In this document: positions 7,155 through 15,013 of the stretch, piece by piece
Numbering within the stretch: the stretch's first letter is position 1
How the letters are laid out: the number at the start of each line of letters is the position of its first letter
Origin: Myxococcales bacterium
GTDB taxonomy: Bacteria; Myxococcota; Myxococcia; Myxococcales; Myxococcaceae
Assembly: GCA_016191815.1 (NCBI GenBank)
Contig: JACPVI010000002.1
Span: forward strand, 62,001 to 126,000
Length of the DNA: 64,000 nt
Reading direction: 5' to 3'
Position numbers and translations under genes: made by a program
The notes under the pieces: model-generated
Databases searched by the model: none
What the model was told of the DNA's origin: nothing
Seen by the model: only the letters and a program-made list of their open reading frames with translations

Positions 7155-10100
7155 ATGGCGGTCCCCTTCGGCAAGTACCAGTTGATCAAGAAGCTCGCCA
7201 CCGGGGGCATGGGAGAGGTGTTCCTGGCGCGGAGCGGCGGGGCCAAGGGTTTCGAGAAGCTCCTGGTGATCAAGCGGGTGTTGCCGCACCTCGCGGAGAA
7301 CGAGGAGTTCCTGGAGCTTTTCTTGGACGAGGCGCGGATCGCCGCCCGGCTCAACCACCCCAACGTGGCGCAGATCTTCGAGCTGGGCGAGGTGGAGGGA
7401 GCCTGGTACCTGGCGATGGAGTACGTGGCGGGGCGGGACCTGCGAAGGCTGTTCCAGAAGGCTCGCTCAACCAAGAAGCCGATGCCGGTCGGAGCCGCCT
7501 GCCGGGTCGCCGCCGACTGCGCCGCCGCGCTCGACTACGCGCACAAGGCCAAGGACTCGCAGGGCCGGCCGCTGGGCATCGTCCACCGCGACGTCTCGCC
7601 CCACAACATCCTGGTCGGCTTCGACGGAGGAGTGAAGCTCATCGACTTCGGAGTGGCCAAGGCAGCCGACCGGTTGCAGCGCACCGACACCGGGATGTTG
7701 CGAGGGAAGTACCCCTACATGTCTCCCGAGCAGGCCGCGGGGGAGGCGGTCGGGCCGGCGAGCGACCTCTTCTCGCTGGGTGTCGTCTTCTGGGAGCTGC
7801 TCACCGGCCGGAGGCTGTTCAAGGGCGATTCCGATCCAGTCACCCTGCGGCTGGTCTCCGAGTGCCGGGTGCAGAAGCCCTCTTCGGTGAATCCGGCGGT
7901 GCCGAAGGACCTGGACCCGGTGGTGATGCGCGCGCTGGAGAAGGAGCCGGCGCGCCGCTACGCCGACGGCGGGGCGTTCAGGCTCGCGCTGGAGGACTTC
8001 GTGGTGGCAGGGCGGGTGGCGGCGAGCGCCGCTCACCTCGAAGCATTCGTGCGGGAGCTGTTCTTGGGCGAGTCCGAGACGGTGAGCGGAAAATCCGATC
8101 CGGACCGGACCCGAAGCTCGCGCTCGGTGGCGCGCTCGAAGGCGGGCGGGCGGCCCGAGGCCTCCGCCCCGCCCCAGCCAGACGAACCGGTGCCCACCAT
8201 TGCCGTGCACGAGCAGCGCCTGCGGTCGACCCTTCCACCCCAGGCCAGCCGCTTCATCGGCCGGCACTCCGAATTGGAGAAGCTGGACCGTCTCTTCGCC
8301 CGGGGCGAGCGGCTGGTGACGCTGCTCGGCCCGGGGGGAACCGGGAAGACCCGGCTCGCGGTGGAGTTCGCCCGTGGCTGGCTCGAGCGCGCGGTGGGAA
8401 GCGCCTGGTTCTTCGACCTCACCGAGTCGCGAGACCAAGACGGCATCTGCGCGGCGGTGGGACGGGCGCTGGACGTGCCGCTCACCGCGAGCGACGCGGT
8501 AGCCCAGCTCGCGAGCGCGCTCGCTTCGAGGGGCGAGGCGCTCTTCATCCTCGACAACTTCGAGCAGGTGGCGCCAATGGCGCAAGAGACGGTCGGGCCG
8601 TGGCTCGCCTGTGCGCCGCAGGGCCGCTTCCTCGCCACCTCCCGCGAGCCATTGAGGCTGGAGGGGGAGTGCTGCTTCGAGATGGAGCCTTTGGGGCTCC
8701 CCGACGGCGACCGGCCGGAGAGCTCCGACGCGGTGCAGCTCTTCCTCGAGCGGGCGCGCGCCGCCAGGCCGAATTACCGCTTCTCCGAGGCTGAAACCCG
8801 GGCGGTCGCCGAAGTGGTCCGACAGCTCGACGGCTTGCCGCTCGCCATCGAGCTGGCGGCCGCACGGATATCGGTCCTCTCCCCGGCGCAGCTCGCCGAG
8901 AGGCTGCCCCGCCGCTTCCAGTTGCTCGCCTCCACTGCCGGCATTGCCGGCGCTTCGGCCCGGCAGGCAACCCTCAAGGGAGCCATCGACTGGTCCTGGA
9001 ACCTGCTCTTGCCGCACGAGCAGTCAGCGCTCGCCCAGCTTTCGGTCTTCCGCGGCGGCTTTACCATCGAGGCGGCGGAGGCGGTGCTGGACCTCTCCCG
9101 CTGGCCGGAGGCGCCCTGGGCGCTGGACGTGGTGCAGACCCTCAGGGAGAAGTCGCTGGTCCGCTCCTACGAGCCGCCGGGAAGGCCGGGGGAGATCCGC
9201 TTCGGCCTCTACCAGAGCATCCGCGAGTACGCGCTGGAGAAGCTGAGCTCGATGGCGGAGGGGGCGCAGGCCAAGAGCCGCCACGCGGCGCACTACCTCG
9301 GCTTGGGCGCCCAGCTCGCCGAGGAGGCCGAGGGCCCCGGCCTGGTCGACGCCTTGGACCGCCTCGCCAACGAGCGGGAGAATCTCTCGGCGGTGTTCCA
9401 CAGGGCCATCGAGCGGGCGCCCTTTGCGGGCGCGGAGGCGCTGAGGGCGGTGCTGGCGTTGGACCCGCTGCTTCAAGTCAGGGGGCCTTTCGCGCCGCAT
9501 CTGGCGATGCTGGACTCGGCGCTGGAGCAGGCCGTGACGAGCGAGGTGGACCCGGAGCTGCGCTGCAAGGGGCTCACCGCCCGCGGGCTCGCCCGCCAGG
9601 CGAGAGGAAGGCTCAAGGAGAGCGTGGCGGATTTCGAGCTGGCGCTGCGCCACGCCCGCGAGCGGCAGGATCGGCGGATGGAGGGCCGGCTGGAGAACTT
9701 CATCGCCGCGGCGCTCAGGCAGCAGGGCAGGCTGGAGGAGGCGCGGCGGAGGTACGAGCGGGCGCTCTCCATCCTCCGCGAGGTTGGGGACCGCCGCTTC
9801 GAGGGAATCGCCCTCTCCAACCTCGGAGGGATAAGCCTGGAGGCGGGGGAGGGCCAAAAGGCGCAGGCGCGCTTCCGGCGAGCGCTCACGCTGTTCCAGG
9901 AAGTGGGCGACCGCCGCTATGCGGGCCACGCGCTCGCCCTGGAGGGCGCCGCGCTCGCCATGGAGGGCCGGCTGGAGGAAGCCCAACTCGCCCTGGAGCA
10001 GGCGGAGGGAATGCTGGGCCCGCTCGGGGACAAGCCGTTCCTCACGGTGTTGTCCCTGTGCCGGGGACACCTCGAGCTTTCGCGGGCGGGCGCGGAGAAG

Positions 10101-10280
10101 GGCCGCGGCGGGCTCAAGGAGTCGCGGTCGCTCGTGCGCGCCGCGCAGGAGAGAGCCTCCGCGGCCGAGGCGGCGGAGGAGGGAGGGCCTTCGCTCGCGG
10201 CGAGCTCGGAGCACGTGCGCGCGGCGGTGCGCTGCCTCAGGGCGGCGCTGGGGAGGGCCGGCGGTGGCGAGAAAAGCTGA
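7155..10280 (+). CDS. Ser/Thr kinase fused to P-loop ATPase and TPR domain
   Basis: A 1041-residue signalling protein. Residues 8-280 form a Hanks-type kinase: glycine loop ATGGMGEVFLA, beta-3 lysine in LLVIKRVLP, catalytic loop HRDVSPHN (Asp146) and DFG. A proline-rich linker follows, then an ATPase of the kind found in LuxR/AfsR-like regulators: RFIGRHSELE, P-loop GPGGTGKT (residues 392-399), Walker-B-like LFILDNFEQV and the GLPLAIELAA motif typical of NB-ARC/STAND NTPases. The C-terminal 300 residues are TPR-like helical pairs. Thus a kinase output is coupled to a STAND sensor on one chain. It may respond to signals bound by the TPRs; the target is unknown. The FAD oxidoreductase start overlaps its end by 17 bp. 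Confidence 0.93.
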   Translation: MAVPFGKYQLIKKLATGGMGEVFLARSGGAKGFEKLLVIKRVLPHLAENEEFLELFLDEARIAARLNHPNVAQIFELGEVEGAWYLAMEYVAGRDLRRLFQKARSTKKPMPVGAACRVAADCAAALDYAHKAKDSQGRPLGIVHRDVSPHNILVGFDGGVKLIDFGVAKAADRLQRTDTGMLRGKYPYMSPEQAAGEAVGPASDLFSLGVVFWELLTGRRLFKGDSDPVTLRLVSECRVQKPSSVNPAVPKDLDPVVMRALEKEPARRYADGGAFRLALEDFVVAGRVAASAAHLEAFVRELFLGESETVSGKSDPDRTRSSRSVARSKAGGRPEASAPPQPDEPVPTIAVHEQRLRSTLPPQASRFIGRHSELEKLDRLFARGERLVTLLGPGGTGKTRLAVEFARGWLERAVGSAWFFDLTESRDQDGICAAVGRALDVPLTASDAVAQLASALASRGEALFILDNFEQVAPMAQETVGPWLACAPQGRFLATSREPLRLEGECCFEMEPLGLPDGDRPESSDAVQLFLERARAARPNYRFSEAETRAVAEVVRQLDGLPLAIELAAARISVLSPAQLAERLPRRFQLLASTAGIAGASARQATLKGAIDWSWNLLLPHEQSALAQLSVFRGGFTIEAAEAVLDLSRWPEAPWALDVVQTLREKSLVRSYEPPGRPGEIRFGLYQSIREYALEKLSSMAEGAQAKSRHAAHYLGLGAQLAEEAEGPGLVDALDRLANERENLSAVFHRAIERAPFAGAEALRAVLALDPLLQVRGPFAPHLAMLDSALEQAVTSEVDPELRCKGLTARGLARQARGRLKESVADFELALRHARERQDRRMEGRLENFIAAALRQQGRLEEARRRYERALSILREVGDRRFEGIALSNLGGISLEAGEGQKAQARFRRALTLFQEVGDRRYAGHALALEGAALAMEGRLEEAQLALEQAEGMLGPLGDKPFLTVLSLCRGHLELSRAGAEKGRGGLKESRSLVRAAQERASAAEAAEEGGPSLAASSEHVRAAVRCLRAALGRAGGGEKS

Positions 10281-11442
10281 TCGCACCGTGGACCTGCTGG
10301 TGGTCGGCGGAGGACCGGCAGGCTGCGCGGCGGCGTCGGCGGCCCGGGCCAGGGCGAAGGAGCTCTCGGTGCTGCTCATCGACCGGGCGCGCTTTCCCAG
10401 GGACAAGCTGTGCGCCGGGGCGATCACCGGAGGAGGACTCTGGGAGCTGGAGCGGGCGAGGCTGGCCTTGCGGGTGCCCAAGCAGGAGGTGTCGGTCGCC
10501 GCCTTCAGGGTGGATGGAGCGACGCGCCGGGTGCCGCTGCCGAGGGCGTGCGCGGTGGTGAGGCGGAGGGAGCTCGACGCGGATCTCCTGGAGCAGGTGC
10601 GCAAGCTGGGCGTGGAGGTGCTCGAGGAAGCGCCCCTCGAGAGATTCGAGGACGGAATCGCCTCGACCGGCGCCGGCCGGATCGCCTTTCGGGCGGCGGT
10701 GTGCTGCGACGGGGCGGGGGGGCCTTCCCGAAGGCTCTTGGGCCTAACCTCCGGCCAGCGGGTGCCGCTCAGGGAAGCGCTCGCCTCGTCCCGCGGGCAG
10801 GACGCGCTGCTATTTGACTTCGATGCGGGCCTGCCGGGATACGCGTGGAGGTTCCCTTGCCGGGAGGCGGGCCGCGAGGTGGAGAATTGCGGCGTCTACT
10901 CGTACGCGCCGCGCGGGAACGACGCGAGGGGCAGCCGGGTCGATCTCAGCTCGTCGCTTCGCGAGTGGGCCGCGCGCGAGGGGTTGGCCCACGAGAAGGA
11001 GGATGCCTTCTCCATCCGGCTGGCCGAACCGTTCCGGACTGTCGGCCGAGGCCCAGTTCTTTTGGCGGGAGAGGCGCTGGGAGCTGACCCGCTCACCGGT
11101 GAGGGCATCCGCTACGCCCTCTGGTCGGGGCGGATCGCCGGGAGCCTCGCCGCGGGCGCGTCATCGTTCGGCCGGGCGCCGTCGCTCGAGCGCTACCGGG
11201 CGAGCCTGGCGCTCTCTCGCTCGGGAGTGACGCTCTGGTTGTTCGCGCGGATCGCCGCGCGCTTCTACGGGCCGAACGCGAGCCGCTGGCGGAAGGTGGC
11301 GGCGGACGAGGGCGTGGCGCGCGCGGTTGCGGCGCTCGTCTGTGGGCACCATCCGGCGTCGCCGCTCGCGCAACTCGCCGCCACCGGCGCGCTCCGCGCG
11401 GCCTTCCTATCGCGCAGCCAGAGCAGAACGCAGCTCGGCTGA
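10264..11442 (+). CDS. FAD-dependent oxidoreductase (geranylgeranyl reductase family)
   Basis: The start is the GTG at 10264, inside the kinase gene's last codons and preceded by GGAGG at good spacing. The 392-residue product has the N-terminal dinucleotide-binding motif VVGGGPAGCAA (residues 13-23). LLIDRARFPRDKLCAGAIT is typical of the geranylgeranyl reductase/halogenase-like group of FAD enzymes. The second FAD motif is VLLAGEALGADPLTGEGI with a following Ala-rich helix. Relatives reduce isoprenoid double bonds or oxidise small molecules; the substrate is not deducible. Final gene of the plus-strand run, convergent with oligoendopeptidase F 35 bp away. Confidence 0.88.
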   Translation: MARKADRTVDLLVVGGGPAGCAAASAARARAKELSVLLIDRARFPRDKLCAGAITGGGLWELERARLALRVPKQEVSVAAFRVDGATRRVPLPRACAVVRRRELDADLLEQVRKLGVEVLEEAPLERFEDGIASTGAGRIAFRAAVCCDGAGGPSRRLLGLTSGQRVPLREALASSRGQDALLFDFDAGLPGYAWRFPCREAGREVENCGVYSYAPRGNDARGSRVDLSSSLREWAAREGLAHEKEDAFSIRLAEPFRTVGRGPVLLAGEALGADPLTGEGIRYALWSGRIAGSLAAGASSFGRAPSLERYRASLALSRSGVTLWLFARIAARFYGPNASRWRKVAADEGVARAVAALVCGHHPASPLAQLAATGALRAAFLSRSQSRTQLG

Positions 11443-11477
11443 GAGCGAATGCGCCCAGCTGCTCGCGGGTGGGAGGA

Positions 11478-13256
11478 TCAGATCAGCGCTTCAAACTCGT
11501 CGAGGAGCCCGGAGAGGGTGTGGAAGCCGCGCTCCCAGAAAGAGGAGTCCTCCAGCTCGATGCCGATCCGTGAAAGCAGCCTCTGGGGTGTGTCCGAGCA
11601 CCCCGAGGAGAGCAGCTCCTGGTAGCGGGGGATGAACGGGGCGCCCTCCTCTTCGTAGCGGCGGAAGAGGGCGAGCACCAAGAGCTGCCCCAAGGCGTAG
11701 CTGTAGCAATAGAAGCGGTAGTGAACGAAGTGGCCGATGCCGAGCCAGCCGAAGCGGTCGCGGGGGAAGAGCTGCACCGAATCTCCGTAGAGGCGGCGCC
11801 GCTCCTCCATCCACAGCTTGGCCAGCTCCTCGAGGGGCAAAACGCCCTGCTCGCGGCGCGCGTGGGCGCGCTGCTCCCAGCGGGTGTAGGAGACCTGGTT
11901 GAAGACGGTGGCGACGATGTCCTCGATGCGGAGCGAGAGCAGGCTCCGCCGCGCCCCGCGGTCCTTCTCCGCCTCGAGCAGCCGCTTCATCAGCAAGAGC
12001 TCCGCGAACACCGAGGCGGTCTCGGCCATCGGGGTGGCCGCCCAGAAGTTGACCGGCGTGTTGCGCCGCGAGAGGTAGAAGTGCACCCCGTGCCCGAGCT
12101 CGTGGGCGAGCGTGGAGACGTCCTCGATGCGGTGGTTGTAGTTGAGCAGGACGTAGGGGTGCAGTGAGGGCAGCATCCCCGAGCAGAACGCCCCGTCGCG
12201 CTTGCCCGGCTGCGGCATCGCGTCGATCCACCTTCGCTCGAAGAACTCCCGCGCGATGGCTGCGAAACCCGGCTCGAACTTCCGGAAGGCCTCGAGCACC
12301 GTCTCGCGCGCCTCCTCGAAGGGGACCTTCCGCTCGCTCCCGGGGAGTGGCGCCAGGACGTCGTGGGAGGAGAAGTCGGAGAGCTGGAGCGCCTTCGCCT
12401 TGAGACGCATGAAGCGCTGGGCCAACGGGTAGTGGCGCTCGGTGGTGTCGAGCAGCCGCTCCACCAGCTCCTCGGGCAGCTCGTCCTCGAGGTAGGTGGG
12501 CTCGCACGCGCTGGGGTAGCCGCGGAGCTTCACCTCCACCGCGTGGTCCTGGAAGAGAGTGTTGAAGCAGAAGTTGAGCACGTGGCCCTGGCCTTCGAAG
12601 GCGTGCATCAGCCCGTCGGTGGCGCGGCGGCGCAGCTCCCGGTCCGGGCTCGAGCGCAGCGCCCGGGCCTCGGCGACGGTGAGCTCCTTGCTCTTGCCTT
12701 CCACCTCCACCGGGATGCGCAGGCGCGAGCTGACCTCGGTGTAGAGCTGCGAGAAGGCGGCGCGGCCGGTGAGGTTCTTCAGCTCGGAGATCTGCTCCTC
12801 CGCCTCGGAGAGGGTGTAGGGGGCGAATCTCCGCATGGCGGCGAGGAAGTGGCGGTAGGAGGCCAGCCCGGGCGCTTCCAGCAAGGCCTTGAATTGCTCT
12901 TCCGGCAGCTTCTTGAGCTCTACCTCGAAGAACTTCACCTGGTTGAAGGCCTCGGTGGTTTCGCGGCGGGAGCGGTCGAGCAGCGCCTGCGCCTTCTCGT
13001 CAGTGGTCTGCCCCGCGAAGAGAAGCTGCGCGTACATCTGCGGGCGGTAGGCCAGCTCGATGAGCCGCTCGTAGAGGGCGATCGCCTCCGCGAGATCCAC
13101 CGCGCCCAGCGAGCTGAGCCGGCCTCGATACGAGCGTTCGATTTGTTCGGCAAGCGCCGCGGCGCGGCCCATGTCATCGCCGAGGCGCGAGTCGTCAGGA
13201 GAGGAGTAGAGGTCGGTCAGGTCCCAGTGGAGAGTCTCTTGTGGCGCCTGGTTCAT
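11478..13256 (-). CDS. pepF: oligoendopeptidase F (M3 family metallopeptidase)
   Basis: A 592-residue cytoplasmic zinc peptidase of family M3. The zinc site HELGH is at residues 385-389, and the third ligand Glu lies in METASVFAE about 25 residues later. The N-terminal part has the usual M3B helical region (WDLTDLYSS near the start) and the length agrees with the PepF/COG1164 family. It cleaves short oligopeptides. ATG start at 13256 with AAGG just upstream. Only 9 bp separate it from the secreted protein upstream (13266-14768), but the two functions do not suggest a link. Confidence 0.93.
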   Translation of the reverse strand: MNQAPQETLHWDLTDLYSSPDDSRLGDDMGRAAALAEQIERSYRGRLSSLGAVDLAEAIALYERLIELAYRPQMYAQLLFAGQTTDEKAQALLDRSRRETTEAFNQVKFFEVELKKLPEEQFKALLEAPGLASYRHFLAAMRRFAPYTLSEAEEQISELKNLTGRAAFSQLYTEVSSRLRIPVEVEGKSKELTVAEARALRSSPDRELRRRATDGLMHAFEGQGHVLNFCFNTLFQDHAVEVKLRGYPSACEPTYLEDELPEELVERLLDTTERHYPLAQRFMRLKAKALQLSDFSSHDVLAPLPGSERKVPFEEARETVLEAFRKFEPGFAAIAREFFERRWIDAMPQPGKRDGAFCSGMLPSLHPYVLLNYNHRIEDVSTLAHELGHGVHFYLSRRNTPVNFWAATPMAETASVFAELLLMKRLLEAEKDRGARRSLLSLRIEDIVATVFNQVSYTRWEQRAHARREQGVLPLEELAKLWMEERRRLYGDSVQLFPRDRFGWLGIGHFVHYRFYCYSYALGQLLVLALFRRYEEEGAPFIPRYQELLSSGCSDTPQRLLSRIGIELEDSSFWERGFHTLSGLLDEFEALI

Positions 13257-13265
13257 TGGGCCTTC

Positions 13266-14768
13266 CTAGCTCACCGGGCCGCAAGTTGCGCGGCAGAGCC
13301 GGCGCCGGCGAGTCAGGGTCGGCGGCAGGGCGAAGAGCGAAATCGCCGAGACCGCGGAGCAGCCGCAGCCGACCCGGTGGTCCGCGGTTTCACAGCGGAC
13401 GTCGAAGGCGAGGCGTTGGGACGTCGACCCTCCGGGACTGACCGCGACCAGGGTGGCCTCAACGCTGCCTCGCTGCTCCCTCGAGGGTGTCCACTCGACG
13501 GCTCCCGTCGTGGCTTCCACGGTCATGCCCTCTGGAGCCGCTTCTAGCTCGAAGCGCACGTACGCCCCTTCGACTGCGGGCTGGTAGCGCCAGGTTTCGC
13601 CACACTTCAGCAAGGACGGAGCCGTGGAGAGGAAGCGCGGCCCGCTCACGGCTCCTCCATCCATGGGGAGCGGGAATTCGACGACGAACCAATCGACGAC
13701 GGCGGATGAGCTGTAGCGCGTCTCGCGGCTGAGCCGTACCTCGGTCGGCCCGAGCAGCCCCACGGTGAAGGCGCCAGGGTCGATGATGTCATCCCCGGAG
13801 GTGAACGCCCCGAACGTCTGGGCGGCGGAGGCGAAGGCGACCGACCGGTTCGGTTCCAAAGGAGCAATGAACGTGGACTGCGCGTCTTCTTTGGGGATGA
13901 AGGAGGAACGGCCCCCGCGCACGGAGGTCCCGTCGGTGAACGAGATGACCTCGTAGCCTGCCACCAGACGCAAGCCCGGAAGACCTCGGGTGACGACCAG
14001 CCGGTCTGGACCGGTCAGCTGGGCAGTCAGCTGCTGCGAACCCGTTCCCGCGTCGGACGGTCCGTCCGACTTCCAGTAGACCGCCAGCACCGTGACAGCG
14101 GCGTCCACCGGGGGGTCGACCGGGACCTCCGCCGACAGCTGGCCCACGCCGAGGGTCGCCATCCCGCGATTGACCTTCGCGCCGTCGTACTGCACCACCT
14201 GCCACGCACAGCTAGCCTGCGGCGTCAAGGAAGGGTCGTTGATCTCGAGCTCCAGAGTCGTTGGCGAGGCGAGCCGCGCCAGCACGTAGTCATCTCCATT
14301 GAAGATGCTGCTCGGCAACAAGCTCCCGCATGAGACCACCAGGAAGGTCCGAGTGAGATCCACGGGGGCGATGTTCACCACTGTTCGACTGGGGTCTCCG
14401 AAGGGAACCCCCGCGAGTCCGTGCTGCACCCAGACTCCGGCGTCGAACTCGGCCACGTACCAGCGGATGGATGCCGGAGTCCGGCTGTTCCCCGAGGCCC
14501 GCTGGAACTCGATCGCGCCCGGGAGCAGCCGCCCGCGGATCGTCCCGTTGCTCGGCTCAGCACTCGAGACCTGGTAGCTGAACCAGAGCGCGCTCCTGGG
14601 CAGATCGACTGGAGGCGAAAGCGGCACCCGGAGAAGCTGAGGGACTGCGCCCGCGTCGACTGCCATCACCGCCACGCCGGTCCGCACCTGTTCCACCGTC
14701 GCCCCCAGGGCAAGTGCGCTCAGTGCGCACACCGCGCACGCGCCGATGGCTCCCCCGGGGCTCCGCAT
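13266..14768 (-). CDS. secreted protein with Ig-like domain and MYXO-CTERM tail
   Basis: A 500-residue exported protein of unknown function. It begins with a signal peptide (AVCALSALALGA). The body consists of repeating beta-rich segments of about 150-180 residues with shared phrases such as VVEFPLP, VQYDGAK and SYQVSSAE. A putative Ig-like domain (residues 380-455, with GTGAVEW-type TTGAVEWTPS) precedes the tail. The C-terminus has CETADHRVGCGCSAV, a short hydrophobic stretch and LTRRRRLCR: Cys-Gly-Cys before a membrane span and an Arg cluster, the MYXO-CTERM pattern for sorting to the outer surface. The Arg cluster is followed by ten further residues, more than usual. Divergent from the propeller operon at 15014. 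Confidence 0.75.
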   Translation of the reverse strand: MRSPGGAIGACAVCALSALALGATVEQVRTGVAVMAVDAGAVPQLLRVPLSPPVDLPRSALWFSYQVSSAEPSNGTIRGRLLPGAIEFQRASGNSRTPASIRWYVAEFDAGVWVQHGLAGVPFGDPSRTVVNIAPVDLTRTFLVVSCGSLLPSSIFNGDDYVLARLASPTTLELEINDPSLTPQASCAWQVVQYDGAKVNRGMATLGVGQLSAEVPVDPPVDAAVTVLAVYWKSDGPSDAGTGSQQLTAQLTGPDRLVVTRGLPGLRLVAGYEVISFTDGTSVRGGRSSFIPKEDAQSTFIAPLEPNRSVAFASAAQTFGAFTSGDDIIDPGAFTVGLLGPTEVRLSRETRYSSSAVVDWFVVEFPLPMDGGAVSGPRFLSTAPSLLKCGETWRYQPAVEGAYVRFELEAAPEGMTVEATTGAVEWTPSREQRGSVEATLVAVSPGGSTSQRLAFDVRCETADHRVGCGCSAVSAISLFALPPTLTRRRRLCRATCGPVS

Positions 14769-15013
14769 GGCTCGTCAACCTTAGCCCATCGGCCGGCGAG
14801 GCCTGCGAGGCTCCGGCGGCCGTGCCGGCGAGCTCCGGGAGCCGAGGCCGCACTGGTCGAGGACACCCGTGTGGGCGCGCCTCAACACAACCACATCAGC
14901 GGTTGCGGCGCCGGGCCCGGTCCCGGAGCCCATCCTCGCCGCGTAAACCACGAACTCCCCAAAGGAACGAGCGCTGCAGCGATGGGCCCGTTCTTGCACC
15001 GGCTGGGCTACGC

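Noticed and set aside
7467-10604. Two long minus-strand ORFs opposite the kinase-ATPase and FAD genes
   Set aside because: They lie fully opposite genes with clear catalytic motifs and have no recognisable domain.
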